A stretch of 64,000 nucleotides of DNA from JBBTTE01 sp038064395 (GTDB taxonomy: Bacteria; Patescibacteriota; Saccharimonadia; Saccharimonadales; UBA4665), in NCBI GenBank assembly GCA_038064395.1, contig JBBTTE010000008.1, positions 5,909-69,908 of the forward strand. Reading direction: 5' to 3'. The notes beneath the pieces were generated by a model that worked only from the letters and a program-made list of their open reading frames with translations, did not search any database and was not told the DNA's origin. This document shows, piece after piece, positions 34,124 through 43,955 of this stretch (positions are counted from its first letter, which is position 1; every line of letters starts with the position of its first letter). The position numbers and the translations under genes are program-made.

Positions 34124-37100
34124 CCATGATGAGGCTACCTTGGCTGGCGTCTAAGCACGTGCAGCGGTATATAATTATTGGTCTCTTGGTCTATGGCTTT
34201 GAGCTGCTAGTCATTATATTGGCTCAGCAAGCTGGAGCTGGTAACTTGTTGGCCGTTGGTCTCAGCTTCTGGCTCGGCCTGCTCTTATCGTTTGGCCTCC
34301 AGAAGATCATTACCTTTGGCGACAAGCGCCTCCATCACAAGATCTTAATTACGCAATTCATTGCTGTTTGCCTGTTGGTGCTGTTTAACTTTGGCTTTAC
34401 ACTTCTGTTGACAGCCGCACTTGATGGCCGTCTTTCGGCAGTGTTATGTAGAACACTTGCGCTGGGGATTACTACCATCTGGAACTTTTACATCTACAAA
34501 ACCTATATATTCAAGACTAGTCCATCAAGACCAAGCAAGAAACGTGCCAAATCCACCAAGTCTAAAAGCCTGAGCGCACGAATCAAAAAATGGCATAGCC
34601 GACATTATCGTGCCTTGCTCAAGCGACCCATAATGAAGCGGCTAAACCGTCTAGGCAAAAAGCCTAAGTTCGCTAAGAGATATTTGCTGGCATGTCTGCT
34701 GATATTATTCGTGACTTCAATATTCTGGTCGATCATGGGTGCACAGGTCCACCAAGCTAACGCTGACCAGCTTGTAAATGCGTACTTAATGCAGGATTGG
34801 TCAACATTCCGTGGTGCTGCTCTGCCAGACCAGCATAGCTTTTTTGTTAAGTGGCCGTTGTTTTTGCTTGTCAAACTGTTCGGCTTTAGTACGGCTAGCT
34901 TCATAGCTATGACGGTTCTGACTGTTCTAGTAACTATCGCTGGACTTGTCTATATATTATCCAGGATTGAGCGTCGGCCAGTAGTGCTCGGTACGATTTG
35001 TCTTGGACTTAGTTCGGTGCTGTTATTAGTCCCGACACAGCCTTACGCAGGTGGACTGTTGCCTGTTAATATGGCAATGCTAACGACTCGCAATCTAGAG
35101 TATCTGCTGTACATCGCTGCGCTCTATTGTTTGATTAAGGCGCCGAAACTGGTTAGCAAGTATTCTTTGGTTGCCGTGCTGCTATTCAGCGTTCTGATAG
35201 CTAGTGATAAGTTATTCATGTCACTAAGTCTGTTAGGTGCAGGGCTAGCAATTATTTGCTACATCCTTAGACAGCGCTGGACGCTAGTCAGTCTTTCGAG
35301 TCGGTGGTTGCTCGTTGGTGCATCGGGCGTGCTCGGCGCAAGCGCAATAGTTAGTCTGATTAACCACTCTAATTTAACTAACATAGTCTCGCTGAGCTCT
35401 ATAGGCCCTTATGGGTTGACCCATGGCCTAGGCAACGTATTGCTCGCCTGTGCTTACGCAGTCGGCGGTATACTGACTAACTTCGGAGCCAATCCAGCTT
35501 ACGACGCACTGAGCTTACAGGCGATTCCGAGCCAACTAATCGACAATATGTTGAGTGTCGGTGGCTTGGCCTATATTGTGAATTTTGGTGTTATGTTGAT
35601 CGGGCTGTGCGCTGGTTATATGATGCTGTTACGCAGCCTTGGCTTGATCAAGCAGCCTAAGTTCGCATTCAGCCTTAAGAACAAACTAGCAGTAATGATG
35701 ATCTGGAGCGTAGTCGCTGTGACAATTCTATTTGTGGCCACTCACCACTACTATGTTGTCGATGCTAGATACCTGACCTTGAGTTTGTTTGCGCTATTTG
35801 TTGTACTGTCGGTTTGGAGTAGTGAAAAGCGACTTAGGCCTGAATTATGGCTAACAGCTGCCCCGATACTAGTTGTCAGTATTGCTTGCGGTATGTTGGC
35901 CTCAATCAGTGCGTCTCACAATCAAACACAAGTCTCAGATCCGCTAGTTAGGCGAAACCAAATAATAGTCCAGACGCTAGCCAGCCATAAGGTAGACGCG
36001 CTTGTTGGAGACTATTGGAGGATTCTGCCAGTCAAGGCGCTGAACAATAAGCAAACGGTATCGCCTCTAGCTGGTTGCACCGACGAGAGACAAATACTAA
36101 CTAGTGACAGGTGGCAACCCGACTTGCGTCGCCACAGCTTTGCCTACCTGTTGACTTTAGAAGGCAGCCTAACTGACTATCCTAACTGCAGCCTAGCTCA
36201 AATCGAGAAGATTTACGGCGTGCCGAACAGTAGTGCATTGATTGATGGCACCCTCGACCACCCTAAGGAGAAACTGCTGTTCTACGACCGAGGGATCAGT
36301 ATTAGCCGCAAGACTACTGCAAGTGAACCGAAGACATCAACTGTGTTGCCGATAGATCTAGCTGGCCTCACTAATGCTGATTGTTCGGCACCGACGATTA
36401 TGAATGTAGTGGCTCACCAAGATGACGATTTATTATTCATGAACCCAGACTTGTTCAAGGATATTAAGGCTGGACGTTGCGTCAGAAGTGTTTACCTAAC
36501 GGCTGGTGACGCTGGTGAGTATGCTCCCTACTGGTTGTCTCGCGAAAAGGGCTCTGAAGCTGCATACTCCTTGATGTCAGGAACCAAATCTATTTGGATT
36601 CAGAAGATTGTAAAGTTGCCAGGAGGACAGTTTGTCACGATAGATAGTCCCAAGGGCAACAATAGTATAAGCCTGATTTTTATGCACTTGCCTGATGGTA
36701 ATTTGCGAGGCGAAGGATTTGGCACATCACATCACGAAAGTCTTGATGCTCTAGAGGCAGGCCGTATAGCTAGCGTCGACAGTGTCGACAATCAATCGAG
36801 CTATACGCAAGACCAGCTAACTCAAGCGTTGGTCGACTTATTGCGCGCATATCAGCCAGTAGAATTAAGAACACAGAGCACCTTAGACGGCTCTCGATAT
36901 AACGATCATAGCGATCATATGGCAACTGGTAGAATTGCCGCCAAAGCTTTAAGTCAGTATGAGGCACAGCTGCCAGGCGAACATTTGGTTGCACCCTTAA
37001 AGTACTATGTTGGCTATCCTGTTCGTCAGTCGCCCGCCAACATTACTCAGCGTGAGTTTCGTAACAAGGAGGCAATATTCATGGCTTACGCAGCGTTTGA

Positions 37101-37188
37101 CAGTAGCGTCTGTCACTCGGTTGGTCAATGTCGACAAACCTCAACTTACGGCTCATATCTAAGGCGGCAATACACCAGCCCCAACTAG
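34120..37188 (+). CDS. Fusion of GtrA-like domain, membrane glycosyltransferase-like region and PIG-L deacetylase
   Basis: This 1022-residue protein has three parts. Residues 1-130 are a four-helix GtrA-like domain (QRYIIIGLLVYGFELLV, WNFYIYKTYIFK). After a Lys/Ser-rich linker comes a polytopic region (about 188-600, roughly ten helices) resembling GT-C membrane glycosyltransferases. Residues about 760-1022 are a PIG-L/LmbE-type N-acetyl sugar deacetylase with the zinc motif AHQDDD (765-770) and the distal HSDH (930-933). It would flip, use and de-acetylate a lipid-linked sugar in one chain. It overlaps the GtrB-like gene by four bases. Confidence 0.8.
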   Translation: MTMMRLPWLASKHVQRYIIIGLLVYGFELLVIILAQQAGAGNLLAVGLSFWLGLLLSFGLQKIITFGDKRLHHKILITQFIAVCLLVLFNFGFTLLLTAALDGRLSAVLCRTLALGITTIWNFYIYKTYIFKTSPSRPSKKRAKSTKSKSLSARIKKWHSRHYRALLKRPIMKRLNRLGKKPKFAKRYLLACLLILFVTSIFWSIMGAQVHQANADQLVNAYLMQDWSTFRGAALPDQHSFFVKWPLFLLVKLFGFSTASFIAMTVLTVLVTIAGLVYILSRIERRPVVLGTICLGLSSVLLLVPTQPYAGGLLPVNMAMLTTRNLEYLLYIAALYCLIKAPKLVSKYSLVAVLLFSVLIASDKLFMSLSLLGAGLAIICYILRQRWTLVSLSSRWLLVGASGVLGASAIVSLINHSNLTNIVSLSSIGPYGLTHGLGNVLLACAYAVGGILTNFGANPAYDALSLQAIPSQLIDNMLSVGGLAYIVNFGVMLIGLCAGYMMLLRSLGLIKQPKFAFSLKNKLAVMMIWSVVAVTILFVATHHYYVVDARYLTLSLFALFVVLSVWSSEKRLRPELWLTAAPILVVSIACGMLASISASHNQTQVSDPLVRRNQIIVQTLASHKVDALVGDYWRILPVKALNNKQTVSPLAGCTDERQILTSDRWQPDLRRHSFAYLLTLEGSLTDYPNCSLAQIEKIYGVPNSSALIDGTLDHPKEKLLFYDRGISISRKTTASEPKTSTVLPIDLAGLTNADCSAPTIMNVVAHQDDDLLFMNPDLFKDIKAGRCVRSVYLTAGDAGEYAPYWLSREKGSEAAYSLMSGTKSIWIQKIVKLPGGQFVTIDSPKGNNSISLIFMHLPDGNLRGEGFGTSHHESLDALEAGRIASVDSVDNQSSYTQDQLTQALVDLLRAYQPVELRTQSTLDGSRYNDHSDHMATGRIAAKALSQYEAQLPGEHLVAPLKYYVGYPVRQSPANITQREFRNKEAIFMAYAAFDSSVCHSVGQCRQTSTYGSYLRRQYTSPN

Positions 37189-37935
37189 TTACATTTGAAT
37201 ACGATTGAAACGGTTAACGGCAAATATTACCGTGGCTACGCAAGTTAGAGCGATTACTACAAGATCTTGTGCAATACCGAAGTGCGTCTGGTTAATCAGG
37301 AAGAAACGCAGTGCATCAACCATGTAACTTATGGGGTTGAGCGTGCTAATAATACGCAGTACTTCAGGTACGTTGGTCAAGGGATATAAGGCGCTAGACA
37401 GGAAGAAAAGTGGCATAACGATCAGATTGTTTATGCCTTGAAAGCCTTGAAAGTCATCAACACTTGAAGCAATGGCGGCACCGAAGCAAGCCAAAGCCAC
37501 ACTCATGACGGCCAGAATCAGTAGTGCCGGCAGAACCATTATCCAATCGTAAGGCCTGAAGCCAAGAAATAGTGACAAGAGGAATACCAAACTTCCCTGC
37601 ATGATAGATATCGTTGCGCCGCCCATAGCGCTGCCTAGCAGGATCTTGGTTCTTGATACGGGTGCGACCAGAAGCTCTGACAAGAAGCCAAAACGCTTGT
37701 CCATTAAGATAATAACGCCCCAGAATACACCTGAGAGCAAGACAGTCTGGGCAATAATGCCGGGCACCAAGAATTCTAAGTAGTTGCCCTGTCCTGCCTG
37801 TTTGTAGATCGCACCAATTCCATAACCGAGCGCCAACATGAGTAAGATCGGTTGCCCCAGAGTTCCAAGAATGCGTGAGCCGCTACGGAAGTAGCGCCTT
37901 ATTTGTCTTAGCCACAAAGCATATAGTATGTCCAT
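37189..37935 (-). CDS. ABC-2 type exporter permease
   Basis: This 248-residue membrane protein has six predicted helices and the ABC-2 pattern seen in DrrB/NodJ-like permeases (PGIIAQTVLLSGVFWGVIIL, LNPISYMVDALRFFLI). It lies 8 bp after the ATPase gene on the same strand, so the pair makes one exporter. The substrate is unknown; drugs, lipids and glycans are all possible for this family. Confidence 0.9.
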   Translation of the reverse strand: MDILYALWLRQIRRYFRSGSRILGTLGQPILLMLALGYGIGAIYKQAGQGNYLEFLVPGIIAQTVLLSGVFWGVIILMDKRFGFLSELLVAPVSRTKILLGSAMGGATISIMQGSLVFLLSLFLGFRPYDWIMVLPALLILAVMSVALACFGAAIASSVDDFQGFQGINNLIVMPLFFLSSALYPLTNVPEVLRIISTLNPISYMVDALRFFLINQTHFGIAQDLVVIALTCVATVIFAVNRFNRIQM

Positions 37936-37943
37936 GTTATTCC

Positions 37944-38753
37944 TTACCGTAGAGTCTTGTTACGCAGGGCTGTCTTGAAGTTAAGCCCGTTATTATTGCC
38001 AGAATCAGAATCATCTCTCGTCATTGAGCCAGTTAGCTTAAGGTATGCATCCTCTAGGGTCTTGGTCTTGGTCTGCTTGCAGAGCTCTGAAGTAGTGCCG
38101 CTGGCTACGATTTTGCCGTGGTCAATGATAGCGATTCTTTCTGCTACGGCTTCAGCTTCATCTAGGTAGTGTGTAGTGAAGAAGATTGTCATTCCCTTCT
38201 CGTCGCTTAGGCGCTTGACGTAGTTCCACATTAGATTGCGAGTCTGAGTGTCTAGGCCAAGAGTCGGTTCGTCCAAGAACAGGATACGTGGCTCATGCAG
38301 CAGCCCGCGGGCTATCTCTAATCGACGACGCATGCCTCCCGAAAAGGTCTTAATCATGGAGTCCTTGCGATTCCAAAGTTCAACTAGTTCAAGTAGCTCT
38401 TCTATGCGCATGTAACGTTCGCTCTTAGGAATGCCATAAAGCGTAGCGTGTAGCTCCATGTTCTCATAAGCTGACAGCTCTTCGTCAAGACTAGGATCCT
38501 GGAAGACGATACCAAACGCCTTGCGTGCCGAGTCTCGCTCGCGAGTAACGTCATGGCCAGCAAGGTGCAGACTACCACTAGTCGGGCGCAGCATAGTAGT
38601 TAACATTTTAATGGTAGTGCTCTTGCCTGCTCCATTGGGCCCTAAGAATGCAAAAATTTCGCCTTTTTTGATATCAAAAGAGATGCCGTCGACGGCAGTT
38701 ATGTCACCGAAACGCTTGGTGACGTTCTTAACTGAAATAATGTCCTGAGCCAT
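37944..38753 (-). CDS. ABC transporter ATPase, DrrA-like
   Basis: This 269-residue ATPase has Walker A GPNGAGKST (38-46), the Q-loop (FQDPSLDEELS), signature FSGGMRRRLEIARG, Walker B ILFLDEPTLGLD and the switch His (FFTTHYLDEAE). The C-terminal 25 residues are an Asn/Asp/Ser-rich tail. It energises the permease encoded just downstream. A TACAAT box lies 12 bases before the start codon, with AAGAGGT in between as a possible ribosome binding site. Confidence 0.93.
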   Translation of the reverse strand: MAQDIISVKNVTKRFGDITAVDGISFDIKKGEIFAFLGPNGAGKSTTIKMLTTMLRPTSGSLHLAGHDVTRERDSARKAFGIVFQDPSLDEELSAYENMELHATLYGIPKSERYMRIEELLELVELWNRKDSMIKTFSGGMRRRLEIARGLLHEPRILFLDEPTLGLDTQTRNLMWNYVKRLSDEKGMTIFFTTHYLDEAEAVAERIAIIDHGKIVASGTTSELCKQTKTKTLEDAYLKLTGSMTRDDSDSGNNNGLNFKTALRNKTLR

Positions 38754-38798
38754 GTCTTACCTCTTATTGTAACAGGCGTAACTATATTTTGTATACCA

Positions 38799-39644
38799 TC
38801 ATTGCTTGATGACGACTGCCCAGTCTTCTTCTCCGTGCCCTGCAGCTTGAGCCTTGTTATAGGCGGCTATAACGTCATCGAGTATTGGTAGTTGAGTCGA
38901 ATCCGTTAACTGTTTGGCGTACTTCAGATCCTTTAGTATCCAATCAACAGAAAATGTTAGAGGTATGTCAGCTTGTTGGTAGGCTGCCCAAGCGATATTG
39001 GTAATAACTCCGCCTGGTCGGTCGCATAGGGCTGGCCCAACCTTGCTGAGGTCTAGGCCTTGAGACTTTGCCATGAGCATAGCTTCTCCAAAGGCATTAA
39101 GATGAGAAGCTTGTAGGCTGTTGAGTATAAGCTTGTATTTCATGCCAGAACTAGCTGGGCCAAAGTAAACGACTTTGCTGCTGATTGCTTCCAAGTCAGG
39201 CTTAATAGCTTCCAGCTTGGATTGGTCACCGCCAACCAGAAGAGTAAGCGATCCGCCTTCAGCTGCCACGCGACCTCCAGTTAGGGGCATATCCAAGAAA
39301 TCATAGCCTTTCGAATGGCACATTTCAGATAACTGTTCAGTCCATTGCGCCGAGAACGTACCGCTGGCTATCAATACGTTGCGGTTATCAGCTCCAGCTA
39401 ATATGCCATCTGGCCCCTGCCACACTGCTTGCGAGGAGGAGTCATCGGCAGTAACTTCGAAGACAATATCGGCTTGCTCGGCAGCTTCCTTAGGGCTGCT
39501 CACAAGCGTTGCACCAGACTTCTGAAGTTCTGTGGTCTTGTCAGGAGAACGGTTCCAGATAGCTACTGAATAGCCTGCCTTAAGGTAGTTGGCTGCAATA
39601 CCACTACCCATGATGCCTGTACCAATAACAGCAATTCTTTTCAT
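38799..39644 (-). CDS. NAD-binding beta-hydroxyacid dehydrogenase family protein
   Basis: This 281-residue protein belongs to the 3-hydroxyisobutyrate dehydrogenase / tartronate semialdehyde reductase family. The Rossmann motif GTGIMGSG is at 8-15, the substrate loop MPLTGGRVAAEGG and the catalytic Lys region (GMKYKLILNSLQASHLNAF) are present. It probably reduces a small aldehyde acid with NAD(P)H; NRS after the second strand (IWNRSP) suggests NADPH. ATG 39644 is chosen over an upstream in-frame TTG/ATG because TATACT (39651-39656) ends 6 bases before it. Confidence 0.87.
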   Translation of the reverse strand: MKRIAVIGTGIMGSGIAANYLKAGYSVAIWNRSPDKTTELQKSGATLVSSPKEAAEQADIVFEVTADDSSSQAVWQGPDGILAGADNRNVLIASGTFSAQWTEQLSEMCHSKGYDFLDMPLTGGRVAAEGGSLTLLVGGDQSKLEAIKPDLEAISSKVVYFGPASSGMKYKLILNSLQASHLNAFGEAMLMAKSQGLDLSKVGPALCDRPGGVITNIAWAAYQQADIPLTFSVDWILKDLKYAKQLTDSTQLPILDDVIAAYNKAQAAGHGEEDWAVVIKQ

Positions 39645-39721
39645 GCTCACAGTATATAGCATCTGTAGAGCTTGACCGACGAGCAATAACCGAATTATAG
39701 ATGGGTTATAATATACCTAAG
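39645..39721. promoter_or_regulatory. Divergent promoter region with two start-proximal -10 boxes
   Basis: The 77-bp gap between two divergent genes has TATACT on the minus strand (39651-39656), 6 bases from ATG 39644, and TATAAT on the plus strand (39707-39712), 9 bases from ATG 39722. A TTGACC at 39672-39677 with TTATAG 17 bp later offers an alternative plus-strand promoter. No Shine-Dalgarno sequence is visible for either gene. Confidence 0.6.
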
Positions 39722-40882
39722 ATGTCTAAAATAGTTCTGGCGACGCGTATGGCGAGTATGGGCGAGAGTGCGACTTTGGCGCTTAATGCTAGAGCAAAAC
39801 AAATGGCCGCTGATGGCAAAACTATCTATAACCTTACAGCTGGTGAGCTGGCCTCGGACACCCCTGACTATATTCAGCAAGCAGTCGCCAAGACCCTAAA
39901 TCAGAATAAGTACACACCTGTAGCTGGCCTACCTAAGTTACGACAACAGATTGCAGACGATGCCGCTCGGAACTACGGCCTAGACTGGATTAAGCCTGCG
40001 AATGTTGTCGTAACGGCTGGCGCCAAACCTGCCTTGCACGCTAGTTTACAGGCGATCATTAATGAAGGCGACGAGGTTATTGTGCCTACGCCATCATGGG
40101 TAAGTTATAACAATCTTATTGAACTGGCTGGCGGTGTGGTTGTCGAAGTGCCTTTGACTGATCAGTTCGATCTCGACCCTGAGGCAATTAAGTCCAAAAT
40201 GACAGAGAAGACAAAAGCGATCATTATTAATTCGCCTCATAACCCTACGGGTGCGGTGTTTTCTAAGGCCACACTAGACGAGTTGGCCGAGGTATTAAAG
40301 GGTACAGACGTCACAGTAATTTCGGACGATATGTATGCCAAGCTGGTCTACGAAGATGGATTCACGCTTGTGCCAACTTGTGGATTCGAAAACATAATTA
40401 TTATCAATGGCTTCTCGAAAAGCCAGGCGCTGACTGGTTGGCGGATTGGTTACGTGATTGCAGACAAAACCATAGCTGATGCCATAACTAATCTGCTCAG
40501 TCATATAACTGGCAATGCTGCTGTGCCGAGTCAGCATGCTGCAATTGCTGCCATGGAACTTCACGATACGCCACCCCGATCAACTCTTGATGCATTGAAA
40601 CACCAAAGGCTTATAGTTGATAATGCCTTGCGCAATATCAAAGGGCTAGAGCATCATCTGCCTGGCGGTGCGTTTTATGTTTTCGTAGATTTGCGTGACG
40701 TAACCGATAACAGTGCTAAGTGGTGCGAACAGCTGTTGGTCGAAACTGGTGTGGCTCTAGTGCCCGGCGAGGCTTTCAGCGCCCCCGGCTTTGCTCGCCT
40801 ATCATTTGTGACCGATGAAGCAACACTTAAGACCGCCCTAGATAAGATTGCTCAGTTTGTTGCTGCAGGAGCTAAGACTTGA
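39722..40882 (+). CDS. Class I aminotransferase, aspartate aminotransferase-like
   Basis: This 386-residue PLP enzyme has the fold-type I marks: NSPHNPTGAVF (170-180), the PLP-stacking region SDDMYAKLVYEDG (201-213) and the Schiff-base Lys233 in GFSKSQALTGWRIGY. It resembles the I-gamma subgroup of aspartate aminotransferases. The next gene, PEP carboxylase, overlaps it by four bases and would make oxaloacetate, the keto acid for aspartate, which supports this substrate. ATG 39722 is chosen over ATG 39701 because a TATAAT box lies between them. Confidence 0.88.
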   Translation: MSKIVLATRMASMGESATLALNARAKQMAADGKTIYNLTAGELASDTPDYIQQAVAKTLNQNKYTPVAGLPKLRQQIADDAARNYGLDWIKPANVVVTAGAKPALHASLQAIINEGDEVIVPTPSWVSYNNLIELAGGVVVEVPLTDQFDLDPEAIKSKMTEKTKAIIINSPHNPTGAVFSKATLDELAEVLKGTDVTVISDDMYAKLVYEDGFTLVPTCGFENIIIINGFSKSQALTGWRIGYVIADKTIADAITNLLSHITGNAAVPSQHAAIAAMELHDTPPRSTLDALKHQRLIVDNALRNIKGLEHHLPGGAFYVFVDLRDVTDNSAKWCEQLLVETGVALVPGEAFSAPGFARLSFVTDEATLKTALDKIAQFVAAGAKT

Positions 40883-42390
40883 GAGCCATTCCGGCCACTA
40901 TGGCCACTCAGCACCCAGATAATGCAGCTGCGCCTTACTGGGATAGCCTGAGTCGACCGTTCATCAGTGCCTACCAAGAGATGAATGAATCTGTGGCCTG
41001 CTTCAAGGATCTTGGGGTTAGCGAGTTCATGTGGGACTGGGAGGGTAAGCACGCCGATGCGGCAGTTATCGACCGCTTGTTCAGTGAGTATTATGACTAT
41101 TTCACCAAGACCCAACTCGGTCGTGATAAGTTCTTGACGTTCCGTCTGCCAAATATTTGGGAAGAAAAGGGTTACAGTTTGCTGCAGGCCATGACAGTTA
41201 TTCTTACTAGCGAGGACTTTGCTCGAGATCTTAAGTATCAGAATCGGCCTCTCTTCGAAGTCATCCTGCCGATGACTGAACGAGCCGATCAGCTGATGCA
41301 TATGCACGAACTGTTCGAGAAGCTGGCTCGCTTCAAGTCGACTCAGTTTACGCCCGATCAGGCTGCTAACACTGACTATCTGGAATTGATTCCTCTGGTC
41401 GAAAGTGTGGAAAGTCAGCAAGCCGTGGCTAGTCTTCTGACTGAGTACGTCAAGCTCTATAAGCAGCACTTTGGACGCACGCCCAGTTATATAAGGCCGT
41501 TCTTGGCTAGGTCTGATCCAGCTCTGGTTTCTGGCTTGCTAGCTACGGTTATCGCTAATAAGTTAGCGTTATCTAGAGTGTATGAGTTTGCCAAAGAGTC
41601 AGGCGTCCAGGTCTTTCCTATATCTGGCGTCGGGAGCTTGCCGTTCAGAGGTGGTTTGACACCCGATACAGTAGATAGTTACCTGAAGGAATATCCAGGA
41701 ATGCGAACCGTCAGCATTCAGTCCTCGTTCCGTTATGATCACCCGATAGAAGAGGTCAAACTTGCTATCAAAAAGCTCGAAGTTGAGTTACCTAAGACCA
41801 AGCCTGAACTTATTCCTGCAGTTGATCAAACTCGGCTGGTCGCCATAGGCAAACAATCGACAACCTTTTATCAAAAGTCCTTGTCTAAGATTGCCGTAGA
41901 CCTTAAGCCGATTTTTGCCGCCATACCTAAGCGCCGTGATCGACGCCAACACATCGGCCTATTGGCATATGGGCGCTCCATGGATGGTCAGGCTTTGCCT
42001 CGAGCTATAACTTTTACCGCTGGGTTATATTCTGTCGGTGTACCACCTGAATTGATTGGATTGGGACGAAGTCTGGAATCATTCAGCGACTTCGAGCTGA
42101 AGCTTGTTAAGAAATATTATCGCAATCTGATGACCGATGCTGAGAAGTCAGGCCGGTATCTTAATAAGGCTAATCTCAGTAGTCTGGCCAAAGCAAACAA
42201 AGCCTGGAAGTTGATCGAAGATGACGTAAGGCTTGCCGAGAAGTTGTTGGGGCTAACATTTGGGCCACAAACCGCCGCCGAAAAGTCTCACGAGAGACTC
42301 AGTTCAGCGGCACTAGACGCTGTAGCTAAGCCAGATGACCTAAGAGACTTAATTGAAGAAATGGCAGAACTGCGTAAGAGCCTAGGCTAG
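40879..42390 (+). CDS. ppcA: Phosphoenolpyruvate carboxylase, archaeal type
   Basis: This 503-residue protein matches the short archaeal-type PEP carboxylase (PEPcase_2), not the 900-residue bacterial form. The N-terminal TMATQHPDNAAAPYW motif, the segment FMWDWEGKHADAAV and RSDPALVSGLLATVIANKLA are characteristic. It forms oxaloacetate from PEP and bicarbonate. It starts with TTG at 40879, overlapping the TGA of the aminotransferase gene, so the two are co-translated; together they make aspartate from PEP. The stop overlaps the convergent 6PGDH gene by four bases. Confidence 0.9.
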   Translation: MRAIPATMATQHPDNAAAPYWDSLSRPFISAYQEMNESVACFKDLGVSEFMWDWEGKHADAAVIDRLFSEYYDYFTKTQLGRDKFLTFRLPNIWEEKGYSLLQAMTVILTSEDFARDLKYQNRPLFEVILPMTERADQLMHMHELFEKLARFKSTQFTPDQAANTDYLELIPLVESVESQQAVASLLTEYVKLYKQHFGRTPSYIRPFLARSDPALVSGLLATVIANKLALSRVYEFAKESGVQVFPISGVGSLPFRGGLTPDTVDSYLKEYPGMRTVSIQSSFRYDHPIEEVKLAIKKLEVELPKTKPELIPAVDQTRLVAIGKQSTTFYQKSLSKIAVDLKPIFAAIPKRRDRRQHIGLLAYGRSMDGQALPRAITFTAGLYSVGVPPELIGLGRSLESFSDFELKLVKKYYRNLMTDAEKSGRYLNKANLSSLAKANKAWKLIEDDVRLAEKLLGLTFGPQTAAEKSHERLSSAALDAVAKPDDLRDLIEEMAELRKSLG

Positions 42391-43847
42391 GCGTTGTAGC
42401 TGCTAGAACTGGCGCTGCCACCATGCCCTGTCCAATTGGTGTGGAAGAATTCGCCTTCAGGCTTATCGGTTCGTTCGTAGGTGTGAGCACCGAAGTAATC
42501 GCGCTGTGCTTGTAGTAAGTTGGCTGGCAAGTTCTCGGTTCGGTATGCATCGTAAAACGCCAATGCGGCACTCATAGCCGGCACAGGCACGCCCGCTTGA
42601 ACAGCCGAGGCTATAGTGTCACGCCAAGCTGCTTGATTAGTCTGAACTGCGTCCGAGAAGAAGTTATCCATCAGTAGATTATCAAGGTCAGGATTATTGG
42701 TGTAGGCGTTCTTAATATCTCCTAAGAAGCGACTCCTAATTATGCAGCCTCCACGCCACATTAATGCGATACCGCCGTAGTTGAGATTCCAGCCATATTT
42801 ATTAGCTGCGGCTTTCATCAGCATGTATCCCTGAGCGTAGCTAATAATCTTCGATGCGTACAGAGCCTGCCTAATACTGTCGGTTGAGAGGTCTTTGTTG
42901 CCCGAGCTCTCAGAGCCTTTTAGCCTCTTAGAGGCTTCAACGCGCTCCTTCTTAAGTGCAGAAATGCAGCGAGCATATACCGCCTCACTTATTAAGCTAA
43001 CTGGTTGGCCCAGTTCGGCTGAGCTAATGACCGTCCATTTGCCGGTGCCTTTTTGACCTGCCTTATCAAGGATTTTATCGACAAGTGGTTGCCCGTCTTC
43101 GTCCTTAAAGGCTAGGATTTCTGATGTGATCTCAATCAAGAAGCTATCGAGTTCGCTCTTGTTCCATTCCGTAAATATTGATGACATTTCGTCCGCACTT
43201 AGACCGAGATGGTCTCGCATTAACTGGTAGGCCTCGCCAATCAGTTGCATGTCGCCATATTCGATGCCATTGTGTACCATCTTGACGTAGTGCCCGGCGC
43301 CACCTTCGCCAACCCACTCGCAGCATGGTGAACCGTCATCGACTTTGGCGGCTATTGATTGGAAAATTTCTTTCACATGAGGCCATGCAGCTGGCGAGCC
43401 ACCCGGCATGATCGACGGCCCATTGCGCGCTCCTTCTTCGCCACCAGATACGCCCGTGCCAACATACAGTAAATCCTTAGACTCAACATATTCCATACGC
43501 CTCTGTGTGTCGGTGAAGAGCGAGTTGCCGCCATCGATTATAATATCGCCCGCTTCAAGATGAGCTAGAAGTTGCTCAATCGTCTGATCGACGGCTTCGC
43601 CGGCTTTGACCATAAGCATGACGCGACGAGGCGTCTTAAGATTGGCCACAACTTCTTCTATTGAATGGGCACCGATGACGTTTGAATCCTTAGCCTCATT
43701 ACTCAGAAACTCATCCACCTTAGAAGTAGTACGATTGAAAGCCGCTACCGTAAAACCATGATCATCCATGTTCATAATCAGGTTTTGCCCCATTACGGCC
43801 AGGCCAATGACGGCTATGTCTGCTCTTGGCTCTGATTCTTCGGTCAT
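42387..43847 (-). CDS. gnd: 6-phosphogluconate dehydrogenase, decarboxylating
   Basis: This 486-residue enzyme makes ribulose 5-phosphate and NADPH in the pentose phosphate pathway. The Rossmann motif GLAVMGQNLIMNM is at 16-28, NRTTSK after strand 2 indicates NADP, the substrate motif GVSGGEEGARNGPSIMPGG and catalytic KMVHNGIEYGDMQLIGEAY are intact, and the C-terminal tail FFHTNWTGHGG reaches into the partner subunit. Length matches the long form (about 470). A GGGGGAG ribosome binding site is 2 bases before the start codon, with a TATACT box about 40 bp upstream. Confidence 0.96.
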   Translation of the reverse strand: MTEESEPRADIAVIGLAVMGQNLIMNMDDHGFTVAAFNRTTSKVDEFLSNEAKDSNVIGAHSIEEVVANLKTPRRVMLMVKAGEAVDQTIEQLLAHLEAGDIIIDGGNSLFTDTQRRMEYVESKDLLYVGTGVSGGEEGARNGPSIMPGGSPAAWPHVKEIFQSIAAKVDDGSPCCEWVGEGGAGHYVKMVHNGIEYGDMQLIGEAYQLMRDHLGLSADEMSSIFTEWNKSELDSFLIEITSEILAFKDEDGQPLVDKILDKAGQKGTGKWTVISSAELGQPVSLISEAVYARCISALKKERVEASKRLKGSESSGNKDLSTDSIRQALYASKIISYAQGYMLMKAAANKYGWNLNYGGIALMWRGGCIIRSRFLGDIKNAYTNNPDLDNLLMDNFFSDAVQTNQAAWRDTIASAVQAGVPVPAMSAALAFYDAYRTENLPANLLQAQRDYFGAHTYERTDKPEGEFFHTNWTGHGGSASSSSYNA

Positions 43848-43955
43848 GCTCCCCCTAGCTTGTTATGATTGTTGTGCCATTTCACTTAAGTATAGTATAT
43901 ACAAAGTCACCCGTTAACTTGTGTGATTAAGGCGATATAGTATTAACTATCAGTA

